Assembly: GCF_004365655.1 (NCBI RefSeq)
Contig: NZ_SOEO01000001.1
Coordinates: 62,001 to 126,000, forward strand
Length of the DNA: 64,000 nucleotides
Direction: 5' to 3'
Source of the DNA: Epilithonimonas xixisoli
Lineage (GTDB): Bacteria > Bacteroidota > Bacteroidia > Flavobacteriales > Weeksellaceae
Numbering within the stretch: position 1 is the stretch's first letter; the number at the start of each line of letters is the position of its first letter. Position numbers and translations under genes: made by a program. Below the pieces are notes generated by a model. The model did no database searches. It saw only the letters and a program-made list of their open reading frames with translations, and was not told where the DNA came from. This document shows positions 1 to 8,603 of the stretch, one piece after another.

Positions 1-254
1 ATAATGATGGCGTGAATGATGTCATCAATTATTCTTCCCTTTTGCAAAAATTGGAGCCCAAGTTTGAAATCTACGACCGTTTTGGTGTTCAGGTTTTCAA
101 AGGTGACGTCAATAACCAATTCATCTGGAACGGAACTTCCAATGGCAGACCTTTGCCAACGTCATCCTATTGGTACATCTTGGAATGGAACGAAACGGGA
201 AATTCGAAAAGAACGCAACTCTCTGGCTGGATATTGCTGAAAAACCGAAATTAA
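1..254 (+). CDS. C-terminal end of a T9SS type B sorting-domain protein (5' partial)
   Basis: The reading frame is open from the left edge and ends with TAA at 252-254. The first visible residues, NDGVNDV, are the usual start of the gliding-motility/CHU_C-type C-terminal domain (TPNxDGxND), followed by FEIYDRFGVQVF, W(N/D)G, LPTSSYWYILEW and SGWILLKNRN. In this family the domain sends outer-membrane-crossing cargo through the type IX secretion system. The same domain ends the next gene (317-4606), and the two C-termini are clearly paralogous (both carry LPTSSYWYI and SGWILLKNRN), so they form a tandem pair. Only about 83 residues are visible; the functional N-terminal part lies outside the window. 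Certain as a type B sorting domain, unknown as to cargo function. Confidence 0.85.
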   Translation, partial: NDGVNDVINYSSLLQKLEPKFEIYDRFGVQVFKGDVNNQFIWNGTSNGRPLPTSSYWYILEWNETGNSKRTQLSGWILLKNRN

Positions 255-284
255 AACACCAAAAGGCAATAAAATCCTTTTTTC

Positions 285-292
285 TACATTTG
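285..292 (+). promoter_or_regulatory. Bacteroidota -7 promoter box upstream of the giant type B protein
   Basis: TACATTTG matches the Bacteroidota -7 consensus TAnnTTTG. It lies 24 nt upstream of the ATG at 317 and downstream of the preceding stop at 254, so the two type B genes are probably transcribed separately. No clear -33 TTG was seen. Confidence 0.55.
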
Positions 293-316
293 TAATATAT
301 TGAACAGGCTATTACA

Positions 317-3300
317 ATGAAGAAAATTTTACTATTCCTTTTACTATCTATCTTTTCCAATAATATTTTTGCCCAGCTGGATACAGAGCATTGGTTTGCT
401 CCGATGTTTGATGGACAGAGCAATTCTAGTCCATATCAGTATTTATACTTGTCGACTGACGAAACCACTCCTTTTACTGTAAATGTTTATAACAATAATA
501 CGGTTGTTTATAAAGCTACAATAAGCAAAGGTTCTCCACAAAGCATTAATGTAACCAACAGAAATTATATTATAACTAAGAATGAAGCAGATTTGCATCA
601 AGTTGGGACAAAAGGGTTTTACTTAAAAGGTGATTATCCATTCTTTGCGAGTTTGCGCTTTGGAATGCAAAACCATGCTGAAATCATCACTTCCAAAGGA
701 GATGATGGGCTTGGAATGGAATTTTATACAGCAACTGTTCCTAATTCATTAAAGAATGGGAGTGGTTTTTCTGATTTGCCTACTTTAGGATTTGGTGCTA
801 GTTTTTTAGCAACTCAGGATAATACAAAAGTTACAGTCGGGAATTTTAAAAAGCCCTTAAGCTTTACGGGATTTGGAACTGCAACAAGTTTTACATTTAC
901 CTTAAACAAAGGACAATCCTATATCATAGATGGACGTTCTGATAGTGAAGACAATCAAGACGGATTTATTGGAGCTACGGTAACTGCAGACAAACCTATA
1001 TCAATGTCAAACGGAAGTTTTAATGGTCAGTTTTCAACCATTGCTACCAGCGGGAGCGGATCAGATATTTATATGGATCAGTCGGTTCCTGTGAATAAAT
1101 TAGGAGATGAGTTTGTCATTGTTAAAGGATACGGGTATTTGGGAACTCCACTTATGAATAATGGTAACAAAATGGAAGGCGCAATAATTATTGCGACTAA
1201 AAATAATACCCAAATTTATCTGAATGATTCAACTACTCCAATTGCTACTTTAGCCAGTGCAGGAGACTATTATTCTGTATCGGAAACCAATTATATCGAT
1301 CGAGGGAATTCTCATTACAACTTGCATATTAAAACTACTGAAAATGTTTATGTGTATCAAATGATGGGAGGGGTAGAGTCGTCATCAGAAGGTAATCCTC
1401 TTGCAACTGGAGGAATGAATTATATACCTCCATTGAATTGTTACTTGCCTAGAAAAATAGAGGAGATTGGTAGTATAAATATGATAGGAAATCAATCTTT
1501 TACAACCAAATTAAATATTATTACAGAAAAAGGTGCTAACGTAACGGTAAATGGGGTTGTTCCCAATCCACAATATGGACCCTATGATACTTCTGGAATC
1601 TCGGCAAATCAAAAATGGGTAACTTATTCCATCCCCAATCAAACAGGTAACATAACTGTTGTGTCTGATAAAGCAGTAACTGCAGGATTGTCTGGGGGGA
1701 ATATGTCAGCTGGTTACGGCGGTTACTTTGCTGGTTTTTCTGTTATTCCAGCAATTCCGCAAATGGAAGGATGTTTGCCAGGAGGTGTTGTTTTAAAATT
1801 ATCAGAAGGTTTTAATAGTTACAAATGGATGTTCAGAGACAAAGATGGAAATGTCTCGGTTGTGAAAGATGTTGCAGGGAGTGTTCCAGGTGCTAATATC
1901 ATTAATCCTACAGAAATTGGCTATTATTGGGCGGTTGTACAACAGGGTTCTTGTGATCCTGTCACAACTCCAGAAATGAAAGTGCTGGTCTGTTTTGGTC
2001 ATACAGCTGTTACTTACAATATCTGTGATCAGTTGCCGCCAACTCCGGTCAAGTTCAGCCTGGGAAATCAAGGTATAAAATCTATTGAGCCTGTTACGGA
2101 TCCAGCGAATTCTACAAATCCGTCAAAAGGACAGTTGGTAATTGACAACGCTGCAAAAACAATCAGTTATATTCCAAATCCGGGAGCAACAGGAACAGAT
2201 TCTTTTTGGTACAAAATTACCGGGGATGATCCAACGACTCCAGATACAGAAGAAGTGCGTGTGACGATCAATCTGAAAAATATTATCGCCAATGACACCA
2301 TTATAAAAGGTTGTAAAATTGATAATGTAAAAGGTGTGTTTGATCTCAGCAAAGTAAATATCGAAGCAACTTTGACCAAGGTGTTCTATAAAGATCCAAC
2401 CAATGCAGATGCCGATACGGGGGTTAATACAATTCCTGTGGCTGATTTGCCAAATTATCAATCAGCAGAAGGATTTGTCTATCTCAGATTGGATAATGGA
2501 ACTTGTAAGAAAACGGTGAAAATAGAACTAAAATTCTATCCAAAAGCTGAAACTTTAAAAACAATTTACGAAGGATGTAATCTGGATTTCAAAGGTGTTA
2601 AAATCAATGATTTCGATTTAGTGAAAGCAGATTTGCTAAGGGATCATGCATTCTTTACAAATGTTGATTTTTATCTTGGCAGTCTCAAGCTGAGTAATGG
2701 CTGGACTTATTCCACGGACACAGTCGTTCGTATGGAGGTCATTTCACCAGATGGCTGTGCAACCGAAAATTTTAATATCACATTCAAAGTTGGAGCAAAA
2801 TTACCATTGATTACAAACAATGCAAGCGACAAATTCTGTGATCCAGAGTTGAATGACTCCCACACGATTGATCTTAATAATTTTAAACATCTTTTCTTAA
2901 ATCCTGCTGATATATCAATTCAGCCTAAATTTTATAATTCGTTATTAGAAGCTCAGGAAGATCGAAATGCTTTGGGGAGTGGAAATGTAGATTTAGTGGG
3001 ATTAGGATCTAAGACTTTTTATTATCGTTTCGAAGATGGCGTGAGTTGCCCAAATGTGAGTACATTAACTTTAAATTACGACAAAGGTTTTGCTTCTACT
3101 GAGTTGCCAGCATCGCCAAAGATTATTTGCGAAGGTTCTACAATTTCTATTGATGCCGGAGACAAGCATACTGCGTTTGAATGGTTTGATGAAAGTGACT
3201 TGACCAAGGTTTTTCCTAAAACAAGAAAGCAAATATTAGGCGCCGGAAAATACCATGTAATTCTTACCTCGCCAAACGGTTGCGAATACAAACAAAATTT

Positions 3301-4606
3301 TGAAATCTTAGAGTCACCAAAAGCTCAATTAGACGTTGCAAAATTCAATGCAACCATTTGTGATGATAATCTGGATGGAAAAGTTGAGGTGAAATTCTCC
3401 ACAGATGTTACACCTTTGATTTTGCTCAATCCACACGCAGATTTAAAAGTTGAATATTACTTAGGGTCTACATTATTGAGCGACAATTTCTTCTACAGTA
3501 ATACTACACGAGTGAATGTAAAAGTCGTTTCCAAATATTGTGCTGATGTGACAGGTTTCATCGATTTCAAAATTGGTAACCAAGTGACGCTCTTGGCAGA
3601 TAAAGCTTCTGATGAAGTTTGTGATGACGATCTGGATGGGAAATTTACCGTCAAAAATCTGGATCAGTACAAATCATTATTTACAAATGATGCTTCTGCA
3701 ACGGTTAAATTTTTTGTTGCTAAAGCCGACGCCCAGAATCCATTAGCAACCAATAATGTCAATGAGTTTGAAGTTACGAATCAGAAATTATTCTACGTTC
3801 GGATTTCAAATGCTACAGATTGTCCAACTCTCGCAGAGTTGACCATCAAAATAAAACTTCCTAAAAAATCCGATTCGTTGACAGATAAAACCATCTGCCC
3901 AGATGCGACTACAGATTTGGATGCAGATCCAAGCGGTGCTCTAGGTTCTGATTTTACTTACGAATGGTTTAACGAAGAAAATCCAACATCAAGCATTGGT
4001 CAAGGTCATTACATTGATGATTTGAAAGTTGGAAAATATTTTGTCATTATCACCGCTCCAAACGCTTGTCCATACAAGCAAAATGTAGAAATAAAAGCCG
4101 CCGAATTACCAACCATAGAAGGCATTGAGATCAATGGAAGCACCGTGAAAATTACTGCAAAAGGCGGGAAATCGCCTTACCAATATGCAATTTCTACCAA
4201 TGGAATTATTTCAAATTATCAGGAATCCAGCACATTTACCAACGTGTTACCGGGACTTCATAAGGTTTATGTGATTTCTGCGGACAATTGTAAACCGGTA
4301 GAAAAAGAGTTCTCTGTAATAGAAATTTATAATTTATTGACGCCAAATGGTGATGGACAGAATGATGTGCTTGATATGTCGCTCTTGAAATATAAAGTGA
4401 ATGTCAAATTCCAAATCGTGGACAGAATGGGCAAAAAGCTGTTCGAAGGAAACACCAACAACAATTATATTTGGGATGGAAAAGAAGGCGGAAAAACGCT
4501 TCCAACCTCCAGCTATTGGTACATTATGGAATGGCAGGATTTTGAAAACTCACCGCCGGTAAAATACTCAGGTTGGATTCTCCTCAAAAATAGAAATTCC
4601 AATTAA
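317..4606 (+). CDS. Giant secreted protein with IgGFc-binding-like N-terminus, repeat modules and T9SS type B sorting domain
   Basis: 1429 residues. A signal peptide (MKKILLFLLLSIFSNNIFAQ) is followed by a long N-terminal region (about residues 30-480) that resembles the IgGFc-binding-type domain of Bacteroidota surface proteins (FASLRFG, YIDRG..HYNLHI, VYQMMGG, PPLNCYLPR). Next comes an Ig/cadherin-like domain near residues 570-650, with SIEPVTDP and GTDSFWYKITGDD. After that a module of about 260 residues is present twice in tandem (about 748-1001 and 1011-1260), rich in CDD.LDG, YEWF and GKY.VI.T.PN.C motifs. The end (about residue 1345 onward: LTPNGDGQNDVLD, YWYIMEW, SGWILLKNRN) is a CHU_C/type B T9SS domain. 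It is probably an adhesin or surface-layer protein; substrate unknown. The gene is framed by its own TAnnTTTG box and a strong terminator at 4665-4711. Confidence 0.85.
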   Translation: MKKILLFLLLSIFSNNIFAQLDTEHWFAPMFDGQSNSSPYQYLYLSTDETTPFTVNVYNNNTVVYKATISKGSPQSINVTNRNYIITKNEADLHQVGTKGFYLKGDYPFFASLRFGMQNHAEIITSKGDDGLGMEFYTATVPNSLKNGSGFSDLPTLGFGASFLATQDNTKVTVGNFKKPLSFTGFGTATSFTFTLNKGQSYIIDGRSDSEDNQDGFIGATVTADKPISMSNGSFNGQFSTIATSGSGSDIYMDQSVPVNKLGDEFVIVKGYGYLGTPLMNNGNKMEGAIIIATKNNTQIYLNDSTTPIATLASAGDYYSVSETNYIDRGNSHYNLHIKTTENVYVYQMMGGVESSSEGNPLATGGMNYIPPLNCYLPRKIEEIGSINMIGNQSFTTKLNIITEKGANVTVNGVVPNPQYGPYDTSGISANQKWVTYSIPNQTGNITVVSDKAVTAGLSGGNMSAGYGGYFAGFSVIPAIPQMEGCLPGGVVLKLSEGFNSYKWMFRDKDGNVSVVKDVAGSVPGANIINPTEIGYYWAVVQQGSCDPVTTPEMKVLVCFGHTAVTYNICDQLPPTPVKFSLGNQGIKSIEPVTDPANSTNPSKGQLVIDNAAKTISYIPNPGATGTDSFWYKITGDDPTTPDTEEVRVTINLKNIIANDTIIKGCKIDNVKGVFDLSKVNIEATLTKVFYKDPTNADADTGVNTIPVADLPNYQSAEGFVYLRLDNGTCKKTVKIELKFYPKAETLKTIYEGCNLDFKGVKINDFDLVKADLLRDHAFFTNVDFYLGSLKLSNGWTYSTDTVVRMEVISPDGCATENFNITFKVGAKLPLITNNASDKFCDPELNDSHTIDLNNFKHLFLNPADISIQPKFYNSLLEAQEDRNALGSGNVDLVGLGSKTFYYRFEDGVSCPNVSTLTLNYDKGFASTELPASPKIICEGSTISIDAGDKHTAFEWFDESDLTKVFPKTRKQILGAGKYHVILTSPNGCEYKQNFEILESPKAQLDVAKFNATICDDNLDGKVEVKFSTDVTPLILLNPHADLKVEYYLGSTLLSDNFFYSNTTRVNVKVVSKYCADVTGFIDFKIGNQVTLLADKASDEVCDDDLDGKFTVKNLDQYKSLFTNDASATVKFFVAKADAQNPLATNNVNEFEVTNQKLFYVRISNATDCPTLAELTIKIKLPKKSDSLTDKTICPDATTDLDADPSGALGSDFTYEWFNEENPTSSIGQGHYIDDLKVGKYFVIITAPNACPYKQNVEIKAAELPTIEGIEINGSTVKITAKGGKSPYQYAISTNGIISNYQESSTFTNVLPGLHKVYVISADNCKPVEKEFSVIEIYNLLTPNGDGQNDVLDMSLLKYKVNVKFQIVDRMGKKLFEGNTNNNYIWDGKEGGKTLPTSSYWYIMEWQDFENSPPVKYSGWILLKNRNSN

Positions 4607-4664
4607 TCATATCAATTTTAACATTAATTTTCTAAAAGAGATTATAATTAAAATTGCTTAACAG

Positions 4665-4711
4665 AAAGCCGATAAAGTTTAATATAATTTTAACCTTATC
4701 GGCTTTTTTTT
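4665..4711 (+). terminator. Rho-independent terminator
   Basis: The inverted repeat AAAGCCGATAA (4665-4675) / TTATCGGCTTT (4696-4706) runs into an uninterrupted T tract to 4711, 59 nt after the stop of the giant type B gene. Confidence 0.85.
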
Positions 4712-4737
4712 CTGATGATATTATATTTAATTCTGTA

Positions 4738-4745
4738 TAAATTTG
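4738..4745 (+). promoter_or_regulatory. Bacteroidota -7 promoter box
   Basis: TAAATTTG matches TAnnTTTG. It sits just after the preceding terminator and 11 nt before the ATG at 4757. It shows that the in-frame ATG at 4715 lies upstream of the transcript and cannot be the start. Confidence 0.55.
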
Positions 4746-4756
4746 CCGGAATTATT

Positions 4757-5554
4757 ATGGGGAAGATTTTTACTATTGTGCTTTTGTTTTGTTTTGCATC
4801 CGTTTTTGGACAGGAGTTGCAGGGCGAAATATTCATCAGAGATAAGTCCAGTCTTTATCTCAACCAGGTTTACGTTACCAATATCAATGCACACAAAAGT
4901 GTTCTTGCAAACTACAATGGCGAGTTCAAAATTGCGGTGAAGGAAGGGGACGTTATCCGATTTACATCCATCGCCACAGAGCGAAAAGATGTGACCATTA
5001 CAAAGCAAATGCTGGAAATGCGAAAAAACTTCATCGAGTTGCAGATTGCATATTACGAGATTCAGGAAGTTATCATCAGTTCCTTCAAACCAACTGGCAA
5101 TCTAAGGAGAGATGTGGCGATGCTGAAAGGTTCGGAAAAAGCATTTGAACTCAGAAAAATGATTGGACTTCCCGAACCAAAAGGTGACGGAACTTCTCCA
5201 GAACTTCCTGTGATGTCTTTCAACCAAGGGCTTAGCTTCAGTATCGACAGTATTTTTGATTTGATTTCCGGCGAGAAGAAAAAGAAAGAACGCTATTATC
5301 ATTACGAAAGAATGTCGAAAAACATTAAAAATCTTCAGGATTATTACGGGGACGATTATTTCATAAAACTTAAAATACCAAAGGAATTAATTCCTAATTT
5401 CCTTCAATTCATCTACAGTTCGGATAATATTACAGATTATTTGGAGAATAATAATTACGAAGCGGCAAAAATTTATATAGAAAAATATCTTCCCATTTAT
5501 TTGCGACGTTTGCAAAACTCTCATTTGATGCAAGTTACGGCGGACAATTCTTAG
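4757..5554 (+). CDS. Exported protein with carboxypeptidase-regulatory-like domain
   Basis: 265 residues from the ATG at 4757. That start gives a clean signal peptide (MGKIFTIVLLFCFASVFGQ) and lies just after a -7 box; the in-frame ATG at 4715 would add residues upstream of the promoter. Residues 20-100 look like the CarboxypepD_reg-like beta-sandwich found on Bacteroidota TonB-dependent receptors (LQGEIF..D, LYLNQVYVTN, ANYNGEFKI, GDVIRFTSI). Here there is no receptor attached, only an alpha-helical Lys-rich tail (SGEKKKKERYYHYERM). A paralog with the same architecture is at 50068-50799; they share ELRK.IGLP and I(F/Y)D(L/V)(I/L)SG. Function unknown, presumably periplasmic. Confidence 0.75.
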   Translation: MGKIFTIVLLFCFASVFGQELQGEIFIRDKSSLYLNQVYVTNINAHKSVLANYNGEFKIAVKEGDVIRFTSIATERKDVTITKQMLEMRKNFIELQIAYYEIQEVIISSFKPTGNLRRDVAMLKGSEKAFELRKMIGLPEPKGDGTSPELPVMSFNQGLSFSIDSIFDLISGEKKKKERYYHYERMSKNIKNLQDYYGDDYFIKLKIPKELIPNFLQFIYSSDNITDYLENNNYEAAKIYIEKYLPIYLRRLQNSHLMQVTADNS

Positions 5555-5663
5555 ATAGTATTTTATTTTTGTTAATTTTCAAATAATTATTAATTATTTT
5601 TTGTGATTTGAATATTAATATTTACTTTTATTGCGGTTTTAGAATAAAAACAAAACCACTTCA

Positions 5664-6344
5664 ATGGGCAAGAACAAAGCAGCAAGATTCCGAGAGAATA
5701 CAATTTTACCAAACGTAGTACAACCTACACGAGAAGAAGCCATCCAAAATTTTCCCCACAAAGGAAAGTGGAATGCGTTTTTCGGAAACGATAATCCCAT
5801 AGTTTTGGAATTAGGATGCGGAAAAGGAGAGTATTCTGTAGGACTTGCAAAAGCATTTCCGGATAAGAATTTCATTGGCGTGGATATCAAAGGCGCAAGA
5901 TTCTGGTTCGGAGCCAAAGAAGCCATTCAGGACGATTTGAAAAACGTAGCTTTCCTCAGAACTCAGATTGAATTGATAGACAACCTGTTTGCAGAGCAAG
6001 AAGTTTCCGAAATCTGGATTACTTTTCCAGATCCGCAAATCAAATACCGAAGAACCAAGCACAGACTCACCAATCCGGAATTTCTGGAAAAGTACAGACA
6101 CATTTTGAAACCAGACGGAATCATCCATTTGAAAACAGATTCAGAATATCTGCACGGCTATACTTTGGGACTGTTGCAAGGTTTGGGACACGAGATTTTG
6201 ACTGCCCATCACGACATCTACGGCGCAGCGGAATATCAGCCAGATACACCATTGTTGAAAGATATTAGAACTTATTACGAGGAGCTGTTCTCTTCCAAAG
6301 GAAAAACGATTACTTACATCAAATTCAGATTAAAAAATGAATAG
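5664..6344 (+). CDS. trmB: tRNA (guanine-N7)-methyltransferase
   Basis: 226 residues, the usual TrmB length. It makes m7G46 in the variable loop of tRNAs using S-adenosylmethionine. The N-terminal MGKNKAARFRENTILPNVVQ is typical of Bacteroidota TrmB. The SAM-binding motif is LELGCGKGEYSVGLA (about residues 50-64), followed by FIGVDIKGARFW, the family motif WITFPDPQIKYRRTKHRLTN (about residues 115-135) and HLKTDSEYL. Its stop overlaps the start of the next gene (ATG at 6337), so the two are probably co-translated. Confidence 0.96.
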   Translation: MGKNKAARFRENTILPNVVQPTREEAIQNFPHKGKWNAFFGNDNPIVLELGCGKGEYSVGLAKAFPDKNFIGVDIKGARFWFGAKEAIQDDLKNVAFLRTQIELIDNLFAEQEVSEIWITFPDPQIKYRRTKHRLTNPEFLEKYRHILKPDGIIHLKTDSEYLHGYTLGLLQGLGHEILTAHHDIYGAAEYQPDTPLLKDIRTYYEELFSSKGKTITYIKFRLKNE

Positions 6345-6798
6345 AATTTTCTCATTTCTGATATTTTCTTTTTCTGTTTGCAGTCTTTCTGCACAGACTT
6401 TTTTGCCAAGATCTACTGCAGGTCTTGCGGGTTCGTCTTCGGATGTGAGCCAGCCTCAAGCAGATCTGCCAAAAGAACCAAAAGATAATCTCGCAATCCG
6501 AACGCTCAATCAATTGTTCAATTCGGATGAGTCTAATAAGAATAAAATTCTGATTATTAATAACGATTCTGATTGTGATTTTACAATGAATATATCTGGA
6601 CACGAGAATTATATTATCCCTGTCGCAGCCGGAAAAACAGAAAGCATCATCCTCAAAGAAGGGGAATATGTTTTAAGATCCGAGATTTGCCAAAGTGCCT
6701 ATCTTTCAAAAAAAATAATTTCGGAGAATATGCAAGTCAATATCAGACACAAAATTGTGACAACACCCGAAACGCCTGCGTTATCAGCGATAAAATAA
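6337..6798 (+). CDS. Small exported protein, translationally coupled to trmB
   Basis: 153 residues; the ATG lies inside the last codons of trmB (8-nt overlap). The signal peptide MNRIFSFLIFSFSVCSLSAQ is followed by a low-complexity Ser/Pro stretch (residues 20-50) and a C-terminal beta-rich domain (about 70-140: KILIINNDSDCDFTMNISG, YIIPVAAGKTESIILKEGEY). This resembles a small domain common in Chryseobacterium exported proteins (possibly DUF6759; not certain). No catalytic motif is visible. Function unknown, probably periplasmic. A bidirectional terminator follows at once. Confidence 0.7.
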   Translation: MNRIFSFLIFSFSVCSLSAQTFLPRSTAGLAGSSSDVSQPQADLPKEPKDNLAIRTLNQLFNSDESNKNKILIINNDSDCDFTMNISGHENYIIPVAAGKTESIILKEGEYVLRSEICQSAYLSKKIISENMQVNIRHKIVTTPETPALSAIK

Positions 6799-6801
6799 AA
6801 T

Positions 6802-6831
6802 AAAAAAAGCTTCAGAAATGAAGCTTTTTTT
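6802..6831. terminator. Bidirectional terminator between convergent genes
   Basis: AAAAAAAGCTTCA / TGAAGCTTTTTTT with a 4-nt loop. The A-rich 5' arm and T-rich 3' arm let it serve both the plus-strand gene ending at 6798 and the minus-strand gene ending at 6860. Confidence 0.85.
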
Positions 6832-6859
6832 ATTTTTACATTAAGAAGTGTGAAGAGAT

Positions 6860-7882
6860 TTATTTAATAGAAAGTTCATAAATTCTGCTCCAGTTTTTCC
6901 CGGTGATTATCATATTTTCACCTTTGAATGCAATTCCGTTTAGAACATCTTCACCACCAGAAGAATTTTGTTTTACGATGTTTGTTAAATCTAAAATTCC
7001 TATCACTTCACCATTTGCAGGATCGATTTGCAGGATGATTGGTTTGTGCCAAACGTTGGCATAGATAGATCCATTATGATATTCCAGCTCATTTAATTGG
7101 TCGTAACCTTCTTTGTTGCTGGCAACGGCAATTGTTCTTAAAATCTTTGATGGATTTTCTGGATTGATGAAATAAAGATTTTTAGTTCCATCAGACAAGA
7201 TCAATTCTTTTCCATCATAAGTCAGTCCCCAGCCTTCACCAATCATATTGTCGTATGGAAATTCGCTTAGCAATTTTAGAGAGTTTTTATCATAAATAAA
7301 ACCTTTTTTGTTCTGCCAAGTCAGTTGATAAACTTTGTCGCCAACAATTGTGCTTCCTTCGGAAAAATATTCCTCAGCTTGCGGAACACTAATAATAGGT
7401 TGTGTTGAACCAAGATTATATTTTATGATTCTTGACTGGCCCTTTTGTCCATCAGATTCATAAACAGTATTTCCTTCCAATTGGAAACCTTGAACAAAAT
7501 TTTTCGGGTCGTGCGGGTATTGATTCACAACTTCATAAGCTATCGATCGGGCTTTTCTTTTCGCAAAAACATTAATGGTTGCATCTTGTTGCAGAACTTC
7601 GCCACCTTTTGTTTTGATGTTGAAAGTGACATCGTTTTCTCCTAGTGTGAAAAAGTTTGGATCAATCGTGAGATTGCTGCTTTCTTTATCTCCAAAGCTG
7701 ATGGTAATGGCCTCTGCGTAATCCAAAACATCTTGCGGAAGTTGAAGTTTGTCGCCGAAGTTGTAGCCTTTGTTTTGTGCACTCAGGTTATAATCATTCA
7801 AAGAGTTAAGAACATCCTTGTCTTTGTTACAACTTGCTAAGACCAATAATGCAAAAGCAGATGCTAAAAAAATCTTTTTCAT
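6860..7882 (-). CDS. Glutaminyl-peptide cyclotransferase (plant-type fold) lipoprotein
   Basis: 340 residues. The N-terminus MKKIFLASAFALLVLASC carries a lipobox (LASC), so the protein is probably acylated on Cys18. Residues about 115-340 match the five-bladed beta-propeller glutamine cyclotransferase family (YEVVNQYPHDPKNFVQGFQL, YESDGQKGQSRI, SEGSTIVGDKVYQLTW, GEGWGLTYDGKELILSDGT, NELEYHNGSIYANVW). Such enzymes convert N-terminal Gln to pyroglutamate. In Bacteroidota many exported proteins start with Gln after signal cleavage, and several here do (AQ|), which suits such an activity. The first 100 residues form an extra Ig-like domain. Confidence 0.85.
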   Translation of the reverse strand: MKKIFLASAFALLVLASCNKDKDVLNSLNDYNLSAQNKGYNFGDKLQLPQDVLDYAEAITISFGDKESSNLTIDPNFFTLGENDVTFNIKTKGGEVLQQDATINVFAKRKARSIAYEVVNQYPHDPKNFVQGFQLEGNTVYESDGQKGQSRIIKYNLGSTQPIISVPQAEEYFSEGSTIVGDKVYQLTWQNKKGFIYDKNSLKLLSEFPYDNMIGEGWGLTYDGKELILSDGTKNLYFINPENPSKILRTIAVASNKEGYDQLNELEYHNGSIYANVWHKPIILQIDPANGEVIGILDLTNIVKQNSSGGEDVLNGIAFKGENMIITGKNWSRIYELSIK

Positions 7883-8053
7883 AGATAGATTTTATTCAGA
7901 TTTTATTTAAAATTAATTTTTTATGTTTCAATTTGTCACAATCAAAAGCTAAACTTCAAAGCCATTTGTTGTACAAACTCAAAAAACTTTGCCAAAAGTA
8001 CAAAATATGAAAACTAACATATCATAATTTTTTCTTAATTAAACATAAAAATG

Positions 8054-8061
8054 TAGTTTTG
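8054..8061 (+). promoter_or_regulatory. -7 promoter box of folA
   Basis: TAGTTTTG matches TAnnTTTG and ends only 7 nt before the folA ATG at 8069, so the transcript would have almost no leader. Confidence 0.5.
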
Positions 8062-8068
8062 TAAATAT

Positions 8069-8563
8069 ATGATTACGATAATTGCAGCCATCGGAAAAAA
8101 CAACGCATTGGGAAAAGACAACCAACTGCTTTGGAAACTTCCCAAAGATCTGAAACATTTCAAATCGCTTACAGAAAATCATCCCATCGTGATGGGAAGG
8201 AAAACTTACGAGAGCATTGGGAAACCCTTGCCAAACCGTACCAACATTGTGGTAAGCAGAAAAGAAAACTGGTTTGCAGAAGATATTCTAATTGTCTCAA
8301 AACTGAAAGAAGCCATCAAATTTGCTAAAAAAATTGATGAAGACGTTTTCATCATCGGTGGTGGCGAGATCTATAAACAAACTATGGAATTGGCAGATAA
8401 GTTGGAAATCACTTTGGTGGATGAGGATTTTGAAGCGGACACTTTTTTTCCTAAAATCGATTTGAAGATTTGGCAAAAAACAAATGAAGAATTCCACGAA
8501 AAAGACGAAAGAAACAATCATAATTTCTATTTCCAAACCTACGAGAAAATCAACAAAGACTAA
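8069..8563 (+). CDS. folA: Dihydrofolate reductase
   Basis: 164 residues. It reduces dihydrofolate to tetrahydrofolate with NADPH. The DHFR landmarks are in order: MITIIAAIGKNNALG.DNQLLWKLPKDLKHFK (substrate side, residues 1-31), PIVMGRKTYESIGKPLPNR (cofactor loop), VFIIGGGEIYKQ (about 93-104) and a C-terminal FYFQTYEK. The start is fixed by the conserved N-terminus. recR follows after 40 nt on the same strand, so folA-recR-GT2 may form one transcript. Confidence 0.97.
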   Translation: MITIIAAIGKNNALGKDNQLLWKLPKDLKHFKSLTENHPIVMGRKTYESIGKPLPNRTNIVVSRKENWFAEDILIVSKLKEAIKFAKKIDEDVFIIGGGEIYKQTMELADKLEITLVDEDFEADTFFPKIDLKIWQKTNEEFHEKDERNNHNFYFQTYEKINKD

Positions 8564-8603
8564 TTTTTCTGAATCTTTTGCCTTGATTCTTGTATCTTAA
8601 ATT

